Source: Dorea formicigenerans (GTDB taxonomy: Bacteria; Bacillota; Clostridia; Lachnospirales; Lachnospiraceae). Taken from it: a DNA stretch of 64,000 bases. The notes below the pieces were generated by a model. It ran no database searches and was not told the DNA's origin. It worked only from the letters and a program-made list of their open reading frames with translations. The DNA lies in assembly GCF_025150245.1 (NCBI RefSeq), contig NZ_CP102279.1, forward strand, positions 1,609,423-1,673,422, read 5' to 3'. The position numbers and the translations under genes are program-made. Shown one piece after another: positions 1 through 9,144 of the stretch (positions are counted from its first letter, which is position 1; the number at the start of each line of letters is the position of its first letter).

Positions 1-562
1 TAACATGCAAAAGGTCTCCCAGTTTTTCCAGCTCCAGCATACCGCTCGCGATATAGGAACTGGCAGAAAGTACAATGATCAATTCTTCTTCCACGTCATG
101 CTCGTCCATAATATTTCCGACAATTTCTTCCAGTATATCTTCCAGTGTCACAAGACCGGAAGTCTGCCCATATTCATCCATAACAATTACGATATGGTTT
201 TTCTTTGCCTGCATCTCCTTAAAAAGGCGATCAATATTCTTAGACTCCGGTATAAAATCTACAGGTCTTATGTAAGAATGTAATTCTTTGACCGGAACAT
301 TTCTGTAATTGTTTTTCAAATAGCATGTCATGGCCTCACGCAAATGCATAAAACCGATGATCTCATCAATACTTCCTCTGTAAATCGGAAATCTTGAATA
401 ATTCGTCTCCAGCATAAAATGCAGTGCATCTTCCAGAGATTCCTCCTCATCTATCGCCACAATATTCTTCCTGTGAGTCATGATATCCCGGGCGTTCTTA
501 TCCATGTATCGGAACACATTACGGATCAGCTTATCCGCGGTTCCCTGTCTGGCCTCGTCCAT
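1..562 (-). CDS. CorC/HlyC-like CBS-domain protein, 3' end cut by window
   Basis: Reading leftward from an ATG at 562 gives at least 187 codons with no stop, starting MDEARQGTADKLIRNVF. A CBS-domain pair follows: first around DIMTHRKNIVAIDEEESLE, ending RFPIYRG...IIGFMHLRE; second around FIPESKNIDRLFKEMQ, then HIVIVMDEYGQTSGLVTLED. The MDEYG..GLVTLEDILEEIVG stretch is characteristic of the CorC/HlyC family, which is linked to divalent-cation (Mg/Co) efflux and tolerance. No N-terminal DUF21 membrane segments are present, so this is the short soluble form. The C-terminal transporter-associated domain would lie outside the window. It starts 26 bp after the MazF stop and is probably cotranscribed with it. 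An in-frame GTG six codons upstream (with GGAG directly before it) is an alternative start. Confidence 0.85.
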   Translation of the reverse strand, partial: MDEARQGTADKLIRNVFRYMDKNARDIMTHRKNIVAIDEEESLEDALHFMLETNYSRFPIYRGSIDEIIGFMHLREAMTCYLKNNYRNVPVKELHSYIRPVDFIPESKNIDRLFKEMQAKKNHIVIVMDEYGQTSGLVTLEDILEEIVGNIMDEHDVEEELIIVLSASSYIASGMLELEKLGDLLHV

Positions 563-588
563 AATTCTACTTTCTTTCACTCCTTTGA

Positions 589-936
589 TTATGTATGAAG
601 CTCAAAACTGACTTTGATTGCTTCATCTACTTTGTACATCATTTCTTTATCCAGGTGACAAACCATGTCCTTTAAGCGCTGTTTGTCTATGGTTCGGATC
701 TGTTCTAATAATACCACAGAATTCTTTACAATCTGATATTTTCTTGCATCTATCTCTACATGAGTTGGCAGCTTCGCCTTATTCATACGGGAAGTAATCG
801 CCGCACATATGACAGTCGGGCTGTGACGGTTTCCTACGTCATTCTGAATGATCAGCACCGGACGAATCCCTCCCTGTTCTGAGCCGACCACCGGACTCAA
901 ATCTGCATAATAGATATCACCACGTCTTACCTGCAC
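589..936 (-). CDS. mazF: MazF/PemK-family endoribonuclease toxin
   Basis: About 115 residues. The N-terminus [20 protein letters not shown], followed by RPVLIIQND and TVICAAITS, is typical of Firmicute MazF/NdoA toxins, which cut mRNA at short sequences. The family is normally neutralised by a small MazE-type antitoxin encoded just upstream. Here the 136 bp between the alr stop and this start encode no credible antitoxin. I chose the GTG at 936 because a GGAG lies about 10 nt upstream. The longer reading from the GTG at 945 would put that GGAG almost on the start codon. The order alr-mazF-corC resembles the Bacillus alr-ndoA locus without the antitoxin. Family assignment is confident; activity and antitoxin are unknown. 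Confidence 0.88.
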   Translation of the reverse strand: MQVRRGDIYYADLSPVVGSEQGGIRPVLIIQNDVGNRHSPTVICAAITSRMNKAKLPTHVEIDARKYQIVKNSVVLLEQIRTIDKQRLKDMVCHLDKEMMYKVDEAIKVSFELHT

Positions 937-1072
937 AATGTCCACACTCCGATTTTACTATGATACTACAAGTATTTCCAGCTTTTTCGGAAGTATTCTT
1001 ATATTTTCATGCAAGAATAAAGCAAAATCCATTCACAGGCATCCCAGTCTGGGCTTTTACCCTTTCTTACTA

Positions 1073-2242
1073 TTACACATCAAAATAATCGACCTGTTCT
1101 ATGACCTGCCCATTCTGAATGTATTCTCTTGGAATTCTCTTTCCGAGATCACAGACAAATTCATAGTTAAATCTTCCAGACAAATCACTTAAAGTCTCCA
1201 CCGGGAGAAATTCATCACCATCTTTACCGACCAGTGTTACTTTATCACCAAATTTTACATCTGGAATATCTGTCACATCGACCATAAACTGGTCCATACA
1301 AACTCTTCCGCGGATTGGTGCTTTTTTGCCATGGATCAGTACATAACCTTTGTTAGAAAGACTTCTGGGATATCCATCTCCGTAGCCGACCGGAATGGTC
1401 GCAAGAGAAGTCTCTTTTTCTGTCACATAGGTTCCGCCATAGCTGACCGGAGTTCCTTCCGGAACTGTCTTTACATAAGAGACATGACTGATCAGTTCCA
1501 TGGCCGGTCTTAACGGAACATTCTTTTTTTCTACCTCCTCGGAAGGATACAATCCATAAATGGATATTCCGGCACGTACCAGATCCATGTTCGCTTTCTT
1601 AATATCAATGATACCGGCACTATTTGAGCAGTGGTAAATCGGAAATGTGACACCTCGCTTTTTAAGTTCATCACGCATATAGTTGTATTTTCCAATCTGA
1701 ACATCTGTATATGCCTTGTCTGTTTCATCTGCTTTTGCAAAATGTGTGAACATTCCTTCTAATTTAAGTCCCGGCATTTTTGAAATTTCTTCAATTGCAT
1801 CTACACTGTCTTCATGAATCTGGAAACCAAGTCTTGACATTCCGGTATCCAGCTTAATATGAATATATGCATCTTTTCCCATTTTGACCGCAAGATTCGA
1901 AACTCCTTTCGCCATTTCTACTGTGTAAGTGGTCATCCGGACTTCATTTTCAATCATTGCTTCCCACTGATCCGGGAAAATGCATCCAAGCACAAGAATT
2001 GGTTTTTTTATTTCATTTTTTCTCAAGACGACAGCTTCGTCCAGTGTTGCAACCGCGTAGCCCCAGATATAGTCTACCGGTTCCAGTAACCGGGCAATCT
2101 GGACTGCACCATGTCCGTATCCATCTGTTTTGATAACTGCGATCATCTGTACTCCATCTTTGATATTTGCTTTCATCATCTGGAAATTATAAAAAATTGC
2201 ATCCAGATCCACTCGTTCACATACTCTGCTGTATTGTTTCAT
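1073..2242 (-). CDS. alr: Alanine racemase
   Basis: 389 residues, normal for the family. PLP enzyme interconverting L- and D-alanine for peptidoglycan in the cytoplasm. The PLP-lysine motif AVIKTDGYGHGAVQIA is near residues 34-50, the substrate-loop segment HIKLDTGMSRLGF is near 126, and the second-subunit catalytic tyrosine region SLATIPVGYGDGYPR is near 280. The FVCDLGKRIPREY stretch is close to the C-terminus. It starts 3 bp after nnr, so the two are certainly cotranscribed. mazF and the CorC-like gene continue in the same direction after a 136-bp gap. Confidence 0.97.
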   Translation of the reverse strand: MKQYSRVCERVDLDAIFYNFQMMKANIKDGVQMIAVIKTDGYGHGAVQIARLLEPVDYIWGYAVATLDEAVVLRKNEIKKPILVLGCIFPDQWEAMIENEVRMTTYTVEMAKGVSNLAVKMGKDAYIHIKLDTGMSRLGFQIHEDSVDAIEEISKMPGLKLEGMFTHFAKADETDKAYTDVQIGKYNYMRDELKKRGVTFPIYHCSNSAGIIDIKKANMDLVRAGISIYGLYPSEEVEKKNVPLRPAMELISHVSYVKTVPEGTPVSYGGTYVTEKETSLATIPVGYGDGYPRSLSNKGYVLIHGKKAPIRGRVCMDQFMVDVTDIPDVKFGDKVTLVGKDGDEFLPVETLSDLSGRFNYEFVCDLGKRIPREYIQNGQVIEQVDYFDV

Positions 2243-2245
2243 AAT

Positions 2246-3760
2246 CTAGTTTTCCTCCTGTATCGTCATGGCTGTTCCTGCCTTTTGTGCAAGTTCCCTT
2301 GCGAGAAGACTGTATGCGCCTTGTTCCTTCTCTATAATCTCACCAGCTCTTCCGTGAATATAAACACCGAGAAGCGCTGCTTCCCATTCAGAAAGTCCCT
2401 GTGCGAGATACGATGCGATAATGCCTGCCAGCACATCCCCGGATCCGGCTTTTGCCATAGCCGCACAGCCGGATAGATTTACCGCTACCCGCTCTCTCGG
2501 CTTTGCAATGGTTGTTCTGGAATCCTTCAGTACACAGGTAACGTCATATTCTTTAACAAATGTACGAAGTGCTGCAATACGATCTTTTTTTACTTCAGCA
2601 ATCTTCAAACCGCTGATCCGTTCAAATTCTTTCATGTGCGGTGTAAAGATAAAATGTTCACAATCTGCACCACACAGATAATCCATATGTTCAGACAAAA
2701 TATTGAGTCCGTCTGCATCTATGACACAAGGTTTCTTTGTATATGCAATGGTTTCTTTTAAAATCTTCCTTGCAGTCTTCTTTGTTCCAAGTCCGGAACC
2801 TATAGCTACGACATCTGCCCAGTCGATCAAGCGATGTAGTTCATTGACATCATATTTTTCATAAGTTGTAATAATCGCTTCCGGGATCTGGCTCTGTAAG
2901 ATCACGAGATTCTCTTTAGCAGTATAGATCTGCACCAGCCCGGTACCTGTCCTGTAAGCTGCAAGTGCGCCAAGATATGCAGCACCTGACATACCTTTGC
3001 TTCCGGTGATCATAAGAAGCTTTCCGTAAGTTCCTTTATTGGAGTCCGCATTTCGTTTCGGAAGAAGTGCTGCATAATCACTGCCCTCCAGTGTACAAAC
3101 TGTTTCCTCATCTCTTTCCAGTGGAAGTGATACAATTCCGATATCCTCGGATACACAGATTCCTGCATAACTTCTTCCCGGATCAAGTACAAGACCAACT
3201 TTCGTCTCCTGAATTGTCACAGTATAGTCTGCACGCACTGCAGTTCCTAATACATTTCCTGTAGTTGCGCAAATTCCGGAAGGAATATCCACGGACATAC
3301 GGACTGCATCAGACTGATTCACACACTCTATAATCTGTGCATATCTGCCTCCAACCTCCCGGCAAAGTCCAACTCCAAAAATTGCATCGATAATTAAAGT
3401 ATACGGTTCACTTTCAAATGCTTCTTGCTCAAACTGCTCCTTAAACTGTGCCCCTGTATTTTTCAACTGTTCTATCTGATGGGCAGTCTCTGGTGTGCAG
3501 TGATTTCTGTTTCCGACCAGAACTGCTGTTACGTCACACCCTTCCCATGCAAACATTCTGGCAATCGCAAAGCCGTCCCCGCCATTATTTCCAGAACCAC
3601 AGAGGACACATATTTTATTTAAATTAATTTTCCAGTCTTTAATGTGATCTACACATGCTCTGGCAGCCCGTTCCATAAGTTCCAGGGATGGGATTTTAAG
3701 TTCATTTATCGTAAATGAATCTGCCGTTTTCATCTGTTTAGCATCTGGCAAATATCTCAT
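2246..3760 (-). CDS. nnr: Bifunctional NAD(P)H-hydrate epimerase / ADP-dependent dehydratase
   Basis: 504 residues with both halves of the repair enzyme for hydrated NAD(P)H. The N-terminal YjeF-type epimerase domain has VLCGSGNNGGDGFAIARMF near residue 52 and IDAIFGVGL near 125. The C-terminal ribokinase-like dehydratase has GKLLMITGSKGMSGAAYLGA near 245, FTPHMKEFERISGL near 370 and the phosphate-binding AKAGSGDVLAGIIASYLAQG near 435. It repairs the R- and S-hydrates formed by heat or GAPDH side reactions. The start has AGGAGG 9 nt upstream. It lies between rex and alr on the same strand, 80 bp after rex. Confidence 0.96.
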   Translation of the reverse strand: MRYLPDAKQMKTADSFTINELKIPSLELMERAARACVDHIKDWKINLNKICVLCGSGNNGGDGFAIARMFAWEGCDVTAVLVGNRNHCTPETAHQIEQLKNTGAQFKEQFEQEAFESEPYTLIIDAIFGVGLCREVGGRYAQIIECVNQSDAVRMSVDIPSGICATTGNVLGTAVRADYTVTIQETKVGLVLDPGRSYAGICVSEDIGIVSLPLERDEETVCTLEGSDYAALLPKRNADSNKGTYGKLLMITGSKGMSGAAYLGALAAYRTGTGLVQIYTAKENLVILQSQIPEAIITTYEKYDVNELHRLIDWADVVAIGSGLGTKKTARKILKETIAYTKKPCVIDADGLNILSEHMDYLCGADCEHFIFTPHMKEFERISGLKIAEVKKDRIAALRTFVKEYDVTCVLKDSRTTIAKPRERVAVNLSGCAAMAKAGSGDVLAGIIASYLAQGLSEWEAALLGVYIHGRAGEIIEKEQGAYSLLARELAQKAGTAMTIQEEN

Positions 3761-3840
3761 AGTTTTGATTCCTCCTGATAGAAAGAAACGTGCAAAGCCA
3801 GGATGCTATCTGAACAAACCTGTCTTTACACGTTATCTCC

Positions 3841-4482
3841 TTAATTATGTTCTTCCTTGTAGCGGCATATATTATATGACAGCCTCATCAGACTCTCGGA
3901 TAAATGTACATTCTCAACAATCACACTTTCCGGGAGATTCAGATCTGTATGTGCAAAATTCCATATTCCGTGAACATTGTGTTCTGCCAGAAATTTTGCA
4001 ACTTTGATTGACTCATCCTTTGGAATCGTCAATGCTGCAATATCGATACTGTTCTCATCTACAAATTTCGGAAGCTCGTCCATCATCTGAATTGGAACAC
4101 CACGAACTTCCTGCCCGTCAAGCTCCGGATTGATATCAAACAATCCTTTTAAGATAAATCCACGCTTTTCAAATGACGCATAGTTCGCAAGTGCACGCCC
4201 CAAATTACCAGCACCAATAATAATAATATTATGATCCTGTTCCAATCCAAGAATTTTTCCGATTTCTGAGTACAGATATTTTACATTATAGCCATATCCC
4301 TGTTGTCCGAATCCGCCAAAATTGTTAAGATCCTGACGAATCTGGGAAGCTGTGACTTTCATTCTTTTACTAAGCTCATTGGAAGAGATTCGTTCTACTC
4401 CCTGCTCGATTAGCTCCCCAAGGTATCTATAATATCTGGGTAATCTACGGATAACTGCCTGTGAAATTCCCCTGTTTTGCAT
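3841..4482 (-). CDS. rex: Redox-sensing transcriptional repressor Rex
   Basis: 213 residues. The N-terminal winged helix contains LPRYYRYLGELIEQGVERISS and the recognition segment KVTASQIRQDLNNFGGFGQQG. The Rossmann NAD(H)-binding fold begins IIIIGAGNLGRALANYASF near residue 86 and continues GLFDINPEL. Rex binds DNA when NADH is low and releases it when NADH rises, controlling fermentation and NADH-producing genes. AAGGAGG lies 8 nt before the ATG. A consensus promoter (4520-4548) lies directly upstream, back to back with the ABC-F promoter. A possible Rex operator in this window is at 63550-63567, upstream of gap. Confidence 0.96.
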   Translation of the reverse strand: MQNRGISQAVIRRLPRYYRYLGELIEQGVERISSNELSKRMKVTASQIRQDLNNFGGFGQQGYGYNVKYLYSEIGKILGLEQDHNIIIIGAGNLGRALANYASFEKRGFILKGLFDINPELDGQEVRGVPIQMMDELPKFVDENSIDIAALTIPKDESIKVAKFLAEHNVHGIWNFAHTDLNLPESVIVENVHLSESLMRLSYNICRYKEEHN

Positions 4483-4519
4483 GATCCGTACCTCCTTCCT
4501 TCAAAAATTTCTACTCATT

Positions 4520-4548
4520 ATTATAGGCAATCGTTAGTATAATGTCAA
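4520..4548 (-). promoter_or_regulatory. Consensus sigma-A promoter of rex
   Basis: On the minus strand: TTGACA (4543-4548), 17-bp spacer, TATAAT (4520-4525), both perfect matches. The expected transcript start is about 30 nt before the rex ribosome binding site. Confidence 0.85.
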
Positions 4549-4557
4549 ACTTTTTAG

Positions 4558-4585
4558 TTGTTTTTTGTAGTATTTTCGTTATAAT
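4558..4585 (+). promoter_or_regulatory. Probable promoter of the ABC-F gene
   Basis: TTGTTT (4558-4563), 16-bp spacer, TATAAT (4580-4585). It diverges from the rex promoter with about 10 bp between the two -35 boxes. Confidence 0.6.
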
Positions 4586-4590
4586 AGTAT

Positions 4591-4645
4591 AAGATGATGC
4601 CAAAATTATGCGGTCGCAGCGCCGGACGCAGCCCTGCGGCATCTT
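4591..4645 (+). promoter_or_regulatory. Structured GC-rich leader of the ABC-F gene (possible attenuator)
   Basis: The predicted transcript begins close to AAGATGATGCC, which can pair with GGCATCTT at 4638-4645 (one 3-nt bulge). The GC-rich centre contains CGCAG/CTGCG and GCCG/CGGC pairings, and TTTATTTCTC follows the helix. This GC-rich block stands out in an otherwise AT-rich region. Leader attenuation is known for several ABC-F resistance genes; whether this one attenuates is inference. Confidence 0.4.
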
Positions 4646-4685
4646 TATTTCTCAAAATCACAGGATTTTTATCAAGGAGGATAGG

Positions 4686-6611
4686 ATGATACTTGCATGT
4701 CACAATATCGAAAAAGCCTTTGGAGAAGAAGTAATTGTCTCCGGCGGCTCCTTTCATATAGAAGACCACGAAAAAGCAGCTCTCGTAGGACCGAACGGTG
4801 CCGGAAAGACAACACTTCTTAAGATGATCGTTGGTGAGATACAGGCGGACGGCGGCAATGTTGTTCTGACACGCGGCAAGACGATGGGATATCTGGCACA
4901 GCATCAGGATATGAATAATGACCATACGATCTATCAAGAGGTGCGCACAGCAAAAGCCGATATTCTCGACATGGAGCGGCAGATTCGTGAGATCGAACAG
5001 GAAATGAAGCATTTAAGCGGAGAACGTCTGGAAGAACGTATGAATACATACCAGCGGCTTACAGCAGCATTCGAACGTGAAAATGGATACGCCTGCGAAA
5101 GTGAGATCACTGGTGTTTTAAAAGGACTTGGATTTACAGAAGAAGAATTCGCAAAACCGGTCGCGACTTTATCCGGAGGTCAGAAAACCCGTGTCTCTCT
5201 CGGAAAACTGCTCCTCACAAAGCCGGATATTCTGCTTTTGGACGAGCCAACCAACCATTTGGATTTAAATTCCATCTCATGGCTGGAAACTTATCTTCTG
5301 AATTATCCCGGTGCAGTACTGATTGTCTCTCATGACCGGTATTTTCTGAACCGGGTTGTAACAAAAGTCGTCGAGATCGAACTGGGCAAGCTTACCACTT
5401 TCATGGGCAATTATACAGATTACGCCAAGAAAAAGGAAATGCTCCGTGAAGCCAGAATGAAAGAATATCTGAACCAGCAGCAGGAAATTAAGCATCAGGA
5501 AGCGGTCATTGAAAAGCTCCGCTCCTTCAACCGTGAAAAATCCATCAAGCGTGCAGAAAGCCGTGAAAAGATGCTGGATAAGATGACCCCGGTTGAAAAA
5601 CCGATGGAACTGCATACAGATATGCACTTAACACTGGAACCTTCCTGTGTCAGCGGTAATGATGTCTTAATTGTCGAGCATTTAAGCAAGGCATTTCCAC
5701 CACAGATTTTATTTGAAAATGTCAGCTTCGAAATCAAGCGAGGGGAACATGTCGCGATCATTGGAGACAATGGAACCGGAAAAACAACAATCCTTAAGAT
5801 TTTAAATCAGGTACTTAAAGCTGATTCTGGAAGTTTCCGTCTCGGTTCTAATGTAAAGATTGGTTATTACGATCAGGAACATCACGTTCTGCATATGGAA
5901 AAAACTATTTTCCAGGAGATTTCCGATGACTATCCTAATCTTAATAACACGCAGATCCGTAAAGTGCTGGCAGCATTTTTATTTACCGGAGATGATGTAT
6001 TTAAACTTATTAGTGACTTAAGCGGTGGCGAACGTGGACGCGTGTCCCTTGCAAAGCTGATGCTTTCTGAAGCGAACTTCCTGATTCTCGATGAGCCGAC
6101 CAACCATCTGGATATTACATCAAAAGAGATTCTGGAACATGCACTGAATAATTACACAGGAACGGTTCTTTATGTTTCACACGACCGTTACTTTATCAAT
6201 CAGACTGCAACACGTATCATGGATCTTGTTAATCATACGTTTGTAAATTATATTGGAAATTATGATTATTATCTTGAGAAAAAAGAAGAACTGACAGCCG
6301 CATATTCCAATACGTCTCGCTTAGAAAATAATTCCTCTTCTGCAGCTGCTGACTTGGCCTCCGATTCAAAGTTAAGCTGGCAGGAACAAAAAGAAGCTCA
6401 GGCAAAAGAACGGAAACGCGCTAATGAATTCAAAAAGACAGAAGAACGGATTGGTGTTCTGGAAGATAGAAGTGCTGAAATTGATACTCTAATGTCGCAG
6501 GAGGAAGTTTATACGAATTCAGTAAAATGTCAGGAACTTGCAAAAGAACATGCAGAAATTGACGCTGAACTTGAAACTTTATATGAAAAATGGGAAGAGC
6601 TGGCCGAATAA
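4686..6611 (+). CDS. ABC-F family ATP-binding protein (ribosome-associated type)
   Basis: 641 residues from the ATG at 4686, which has AAGGAGG 5 nt upstream. The frame is open 26 codons further, but those lie in the structured leader. Two ATPase domains: Walker A GPNGAGKTT near residue 36 with signature LSGGQKTRVSLG near 165 and LLLDEPTNHLDLNS; second Walker A GDNGTGKTT near 360 with LSGGERGRVSLAK and LILDEPTNHLDITS. A charged linker of about 80 residues separates them, and a coiled-coil tail (about 555-641) is rich in E and K. There are no membrane segments, so this is a translation-type ABC-F rather than a transporter. Overall layout suggests the YdiF/YfmR-like group. Housekeeping versus antibiotic-protection role cannot be decided from sequence. 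Confidence 0.93.
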   Translation: MILACHNIEKAFGEEVIVSGGSFHIEDHEKAALVGPNGAGKTTLLKMIVGEIQADGGNVVLTRGKTMGYLAQHQDMNNDHTIYQEVRTAKADILDMERQIREIEQEMKHLSGERLEERMNTYQRLTAAFERENGYACESEITGVLKGLGFTEEEFAKPVATLSGGQKTRVSLGKLLLTKPDILLLDEPTNHLDLNSISWLETYLLNYPGAVLIVSHDRYFLNRVVTKVVEIELGKLTTFMGNYTDYAKKKEMLREARMKEYLNQQQEIKHQEAVIEKLRSFNREKSIKRAESREKMLDKMTPVEKPMELHTDMHLTLEPSCVSGNDVLIVEHLSKAFPPQILFENVSFEIKRGEHVAIIGDNGTGKTTILKILNQVLKADSGSFRLGSNVKIGYYDQEHHVLHMEKTIFQEISDDYPNLNNTQIRKVLAAFLFTGDDVFKLISDLSGGERGRVSLAKLMLSEANFLILDEPTNHLDITSKEILEHALNNYTGTVLYVSHDRYFINQTATRIMDLVNHTFVNYIGNYDYYLEKKEELTAAYSNTSRLENNSSSAAADLASDSKLSWQEQKEAQAKERKRANEFKKTEERIGVLEDRSAEIDTLMSQEEVYTNSVKCQELAKEHAEIDAELETLYEKWEELAE

Positions 6612-6624
6612 GCCAGCTCATTTT
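6597..6624 (+). terminator. Terminator overlapping the ABC-F stop codon
   Basis: GAGCTGGC (6597-6604) pairs perfectly with GCCAGCTC (6612-6619), followed by ATTTTT. The 7-nt loop contains the TAA stop codon (6609-6611), so the last codons form the left arm. The converging nudix gene ends at 6626. Confidence 0.85.
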
Positions 6625-6625
6625 T

Positions 6626-7138
6626 CTACTCTTCAAAAACACGTTTGATACTATCATAATGCAGGAAGATTCCTTCGTCAGCCAGAGCCTTGATCTCATC
6701 AGCTGTTGCAATCTTATATCCTGCAGTCTCTTCTGTCTGAAGATGCAGGTCTTCTTCTTTAAAATCCTTCTCAAAACGATAGACATCTACAAAATAATTG
6801 TCGCCTTCTCCAGGATTTTCTCTGTGATAGGTAAACATATAACCGCCCACACAGCCATTTACATCCAATCCTGTTTCTTCCAGTACCTCACGACGTACCG
6901 CTTCCTCGGAGCTTTCACCTGCCTGTGCAGCGCCTCCGGAAACTTCCCACCAGCCTGGTGCCCATGCCTTTGTCAGAACGCGGCGGGTAATCAGATATTT
7001 CCCATCTGGACGGCGGATCACACCTAACACTGTCAAGTGATACTCATCCTCTTTCAGGCACCAGTCATTGCGCTTCATTTTTCGCCCGGTCAGCTGTTTG
7101 TTTTTATCATAAATATCCCAGTATTCCATGCATTTCAA
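6626..7138 (-). CDS. NUDIX hydrolase
   Basis: 170 residues. The complete Nudix box GGAAQAGESSEEAVRREV followed by LEETGLD matches GX5EX7REUXEEXGU. The N-terminus (WDIYDKNKQLTGRKMKRND) resembles the Nudix group related to isopentenyl-diphosphate isomerase and ADP-ribose/NDP-sugar hydrolases. The substrate cannot be assigned. It starts 6 bp after the icd stop, so it is the last gene of the gntR-icd-nudix operon, and it ends against the converging ABC-F terminator. Confidence 0.9.
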   Translation of the reverse strand: MKCMEYWDIYDKNKQLTGRKMKRNDWCLKEDEYHLTVLGVIRRPDGKYLITRRVLTKAWAPGWWEVSGGAAQAGESSEEAVRREVLEETGLDVNGCVGGYMFTYHRENPGEGDNYFVDVYRFEKDFKEEDLHLQTEETAGYKIATADEIKALADEGIFLHYDSIKRVFEE

Positions 7139-7144
7139 CTCTTT

Positions 7145-8344
7145 CTATACTAACTTTTCAGCAATCGCTTTAATAAAGTCTTCACTGTTTAACACTGTTG
7201 GATTCGGAAGTGTTGTGATAAGAGCCAGATCTTTTGTCATCTTTCCTTCCTCAATTGTATCAATCGTTGCCTTCTCTAATTTATCTGCAAAATCCATCAG
7301 CTCCTGATTTTGATCCAGTTCACCACGTTTACGAAGAGCTCCGCTCCATGCAAAGATTGTTGCAACAGAGTTAGTAGAAGTTTCTTCGCCTTTCAAATGC
7401 TTGTAATAATGACGCTGTACTGTACCGTGAGCAGCTTCATACTCGTAATATCCTTCTGGTGATACAAGCACGGATGTCATCATGGCAAGAGAACCAAATG
7501 CAGAAGAAATCATATCGCTCATAACATCTCCATCATAGTTCTTGCATGCCCAGATGTAGCCTCCTTCAGATTTCATAACACGCGCTACAGCATCGTCGAT
7601 CAATGTGTAGAAATATTCGATACCGGCTTCATCGAATTTTTCTTTATATTCTGAATCAAAGATTTCCTGGAAAATGTCTTTGAATGTGTGGTCATATTTC
7701 TTAGAAATTGTATCTTTTGTTGCGAACCAGAGATCCTGCTTTGTGTCTAATGCGTAATTGAAGCAGCTTCTGGCAAAGCTCTCGATAGAACCACAGAGGT
7801 TATGAATTCCCTGAGCAACCCCTGGTCCGTCATATTTGTGGACAAGTTCTTTGATCTGTGTTCCATCATCTCCTGTATACACAAGCTCTACCTTTCCAGG
7901 TCCAGGAACTTTGATTTCTGTATTTTTATATACATCACCATAAGCATGTCTTGCAATGGTAATTGGCTTTTTCCAATTTTTAACGCATGGCTCGATTCCT
8001 TTTACAACGATCGGTGCACGGAATACCGTTCCATCTAAAATTGCACGGATGGTACCATTCGGGCTTTTCCACATTTCCTTCAGATTATACTCTGGCATAC
8101 GCGCAGCATTCGGTGTAATTGTTGCACATTTTACTGCTACTTTGTACTTCTTTGTTGCTTCTGCGGAATCAAATGTAACCTGATCATTCGTCTCATTACG
8201 ATGTTCAAGTCCAAGATCATAGTAATCTGTATTTAACTCAATAAATGGATTCAGAAGATGTTCTTTGATCATCTTCCAGAGAATTCTTGTCATCTCATCT
8301 CCATCCATCTCTACAATTGGTGTTGTCATTTTAATTTTCGCCAT
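7145..8344 (-). CDS. icd: NADP-dependent isocitrate dehydrogenase, eukaryotic-type
   Basis: 399 residues. Converts isocitrate to 2-oxoglutarate and CO2 with NADP+. The N-terminus [19 protein letters not shown] and blocks such as [36 protein letters not shown] and [20 protein letters not shown] are those of the dimeric eukaryotic/mitochondrial-like subfamily, not the E. coli Icd type. Several anaerobic Firmicutes carry this form. No citrate synthase or aconitase is nearby, so it probably supplies 2-oxoglutarate/NADPH for glutamate synthesis. The FCD regulator gene 59 bp upstream probably controls it; the Nudix gene follows 6 bp downstream. Confidence 0.95.
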   Translation of the reverse strand: MAKIKMTTPIVEMDGDEMTRILWKMIKEHLLNPFIELNTDYYDLGLEHRNETNDQVTFDSAEATKKYKVAVKCATITPNAARMPEYNLKEMWKSPNGTIRAILDGTVFRAPIVVKGIEPCVKNWKKPITIARHAYGDVYKNTEIKVPGPGKVELVYTGDDGTQIKELVHKYDGPGVAQGIHNLCGSIESFARSCFNYALDTKQDLWFATKDTISKKYDHTFKDIFQEIFDSEYKEKFDEAGIEYFYTLIDDAVARVMKSEGGYIWACKNYDGDVMSDMISSAFGSLAMMTSVLVSPEGYYEYEAAHGTVQRHYYKHLKGEETSTNSVATIFAWSGALRKRGELDQNQELMDFADKLEKATIDTIEEGKMTKDLALITTLPNPTVLNSEDFIKAIAEKLV

Positions 8345-8403
8345 GTCTTTGTCCTCCTGCCACTATATAAACTTTACTTATATGATTCTTACAATTTGAA
8401 ACA

Positions 8404-9060
8404 TTAATCTTCAATTTCGATATGAAGATTTTCCATTACATGCATGATGTGCAGATTTGCAAGTCTTTCCGCTTCATCAGCATCCCCTTTTTTGATTGCT
8501 TCCAAAATTGCCTTGTGCTCCTCGATGGACTTCTCAGCCCGGTTTTTTGCGCCTACAGACAACATACGTGCCATCTTTACATATTTATGAAAGTCCGATA
8601 ACGTATGTTCCATAATCCGGCTGTTGGATGCTTCATATAGAACATGATGGAATTTACCGTCAAGATCTGACACCTGAACAACTTTGTCCTTATCCTTTTT
8701 CAAATGAAACTCAGATAAAAGAACAATTTCTTCCAGCTGCTCAATCTGTTCTGGAGTGATATGCTCTGTCGCCCATCTGGCGCACATACCTTCCAATATA
8801 GAACGAATCATGTAAATATCCTGAACGTCTTTCGGCGTAATACCTGTTACATAGGCTCCTTTATTAGGAATAATCTTTACAAGTCCTTCCAGTTCCAGTT
8901 GCCTAAGTGCCTCACGGACCGGAGTCCTGCTGACTCCCATCTCCTCACCGATTGTAATCTCCCTAAGTTCATCACAATCCTTATAGACACCGGATAAAAT
9001 ATCCTCCCTCAATTTTTCAAATACCCTTCCTCTAAGAGAACGGTCCTGATACTCTTCCAT
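8404..9060 (-). CDS. GntR-family transcriptional regulator, FCD (FadR-type) subgroup
   Basis: 218 residues. The N-terminal winged helix contains LREDILSGVYKDCDELREI and the classical GntR stretch GVSRTPVREALRQLELEGLV near residues 44-65. The C-terminal all-helical FCD ligand domain has YMIRSILEGMCARWA and conserved DLDGKFHHVLYEAS and EHKAILEAIKKGDADEA. Such proteins bind carboxylic-acid ligands. It is the first gene of the operon with icd and nudix. A 12-bp palindrome of the GntR type overlaps its own -10 box, suggesting autoregulation and ligand control of isocitrate dehydrogenase. Confidence 0.93.
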   Translation of the reverse strand: MEEYQDRSLRGRVFEKLREDILSGVYKDCDELREITIGEEMGVSRTPVREALRQLELEGLVKIIPNKGAYVTGITPKDVQDIYMIRSILEGMCARWATEHITPEQIEQLEEIVLLSEFHLKKDKDKVVQVSDLDGKFHHVLYEASNSRIMEHTLSDFHKYVKMARMLSVGAKNRAEKSIEEHKAILEAIKKGDADEAERLANLHIMHVMENLHIEIED

Positions 9061-9144
9061 AATTTTAACCTTCTTCGTGACCTCCTGGAATCTTTCTGAT
9101 ACTAAAAAGTCACCTTTCTTTTTATATAATGCACTTCGTGTATA

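Noticed and set aside
4554-5012. A 152-codon minus-strand frame between rex and the ABC-F gene
   Set aside because: It lies antisense to the ABC-F start and its promoter; no motif.
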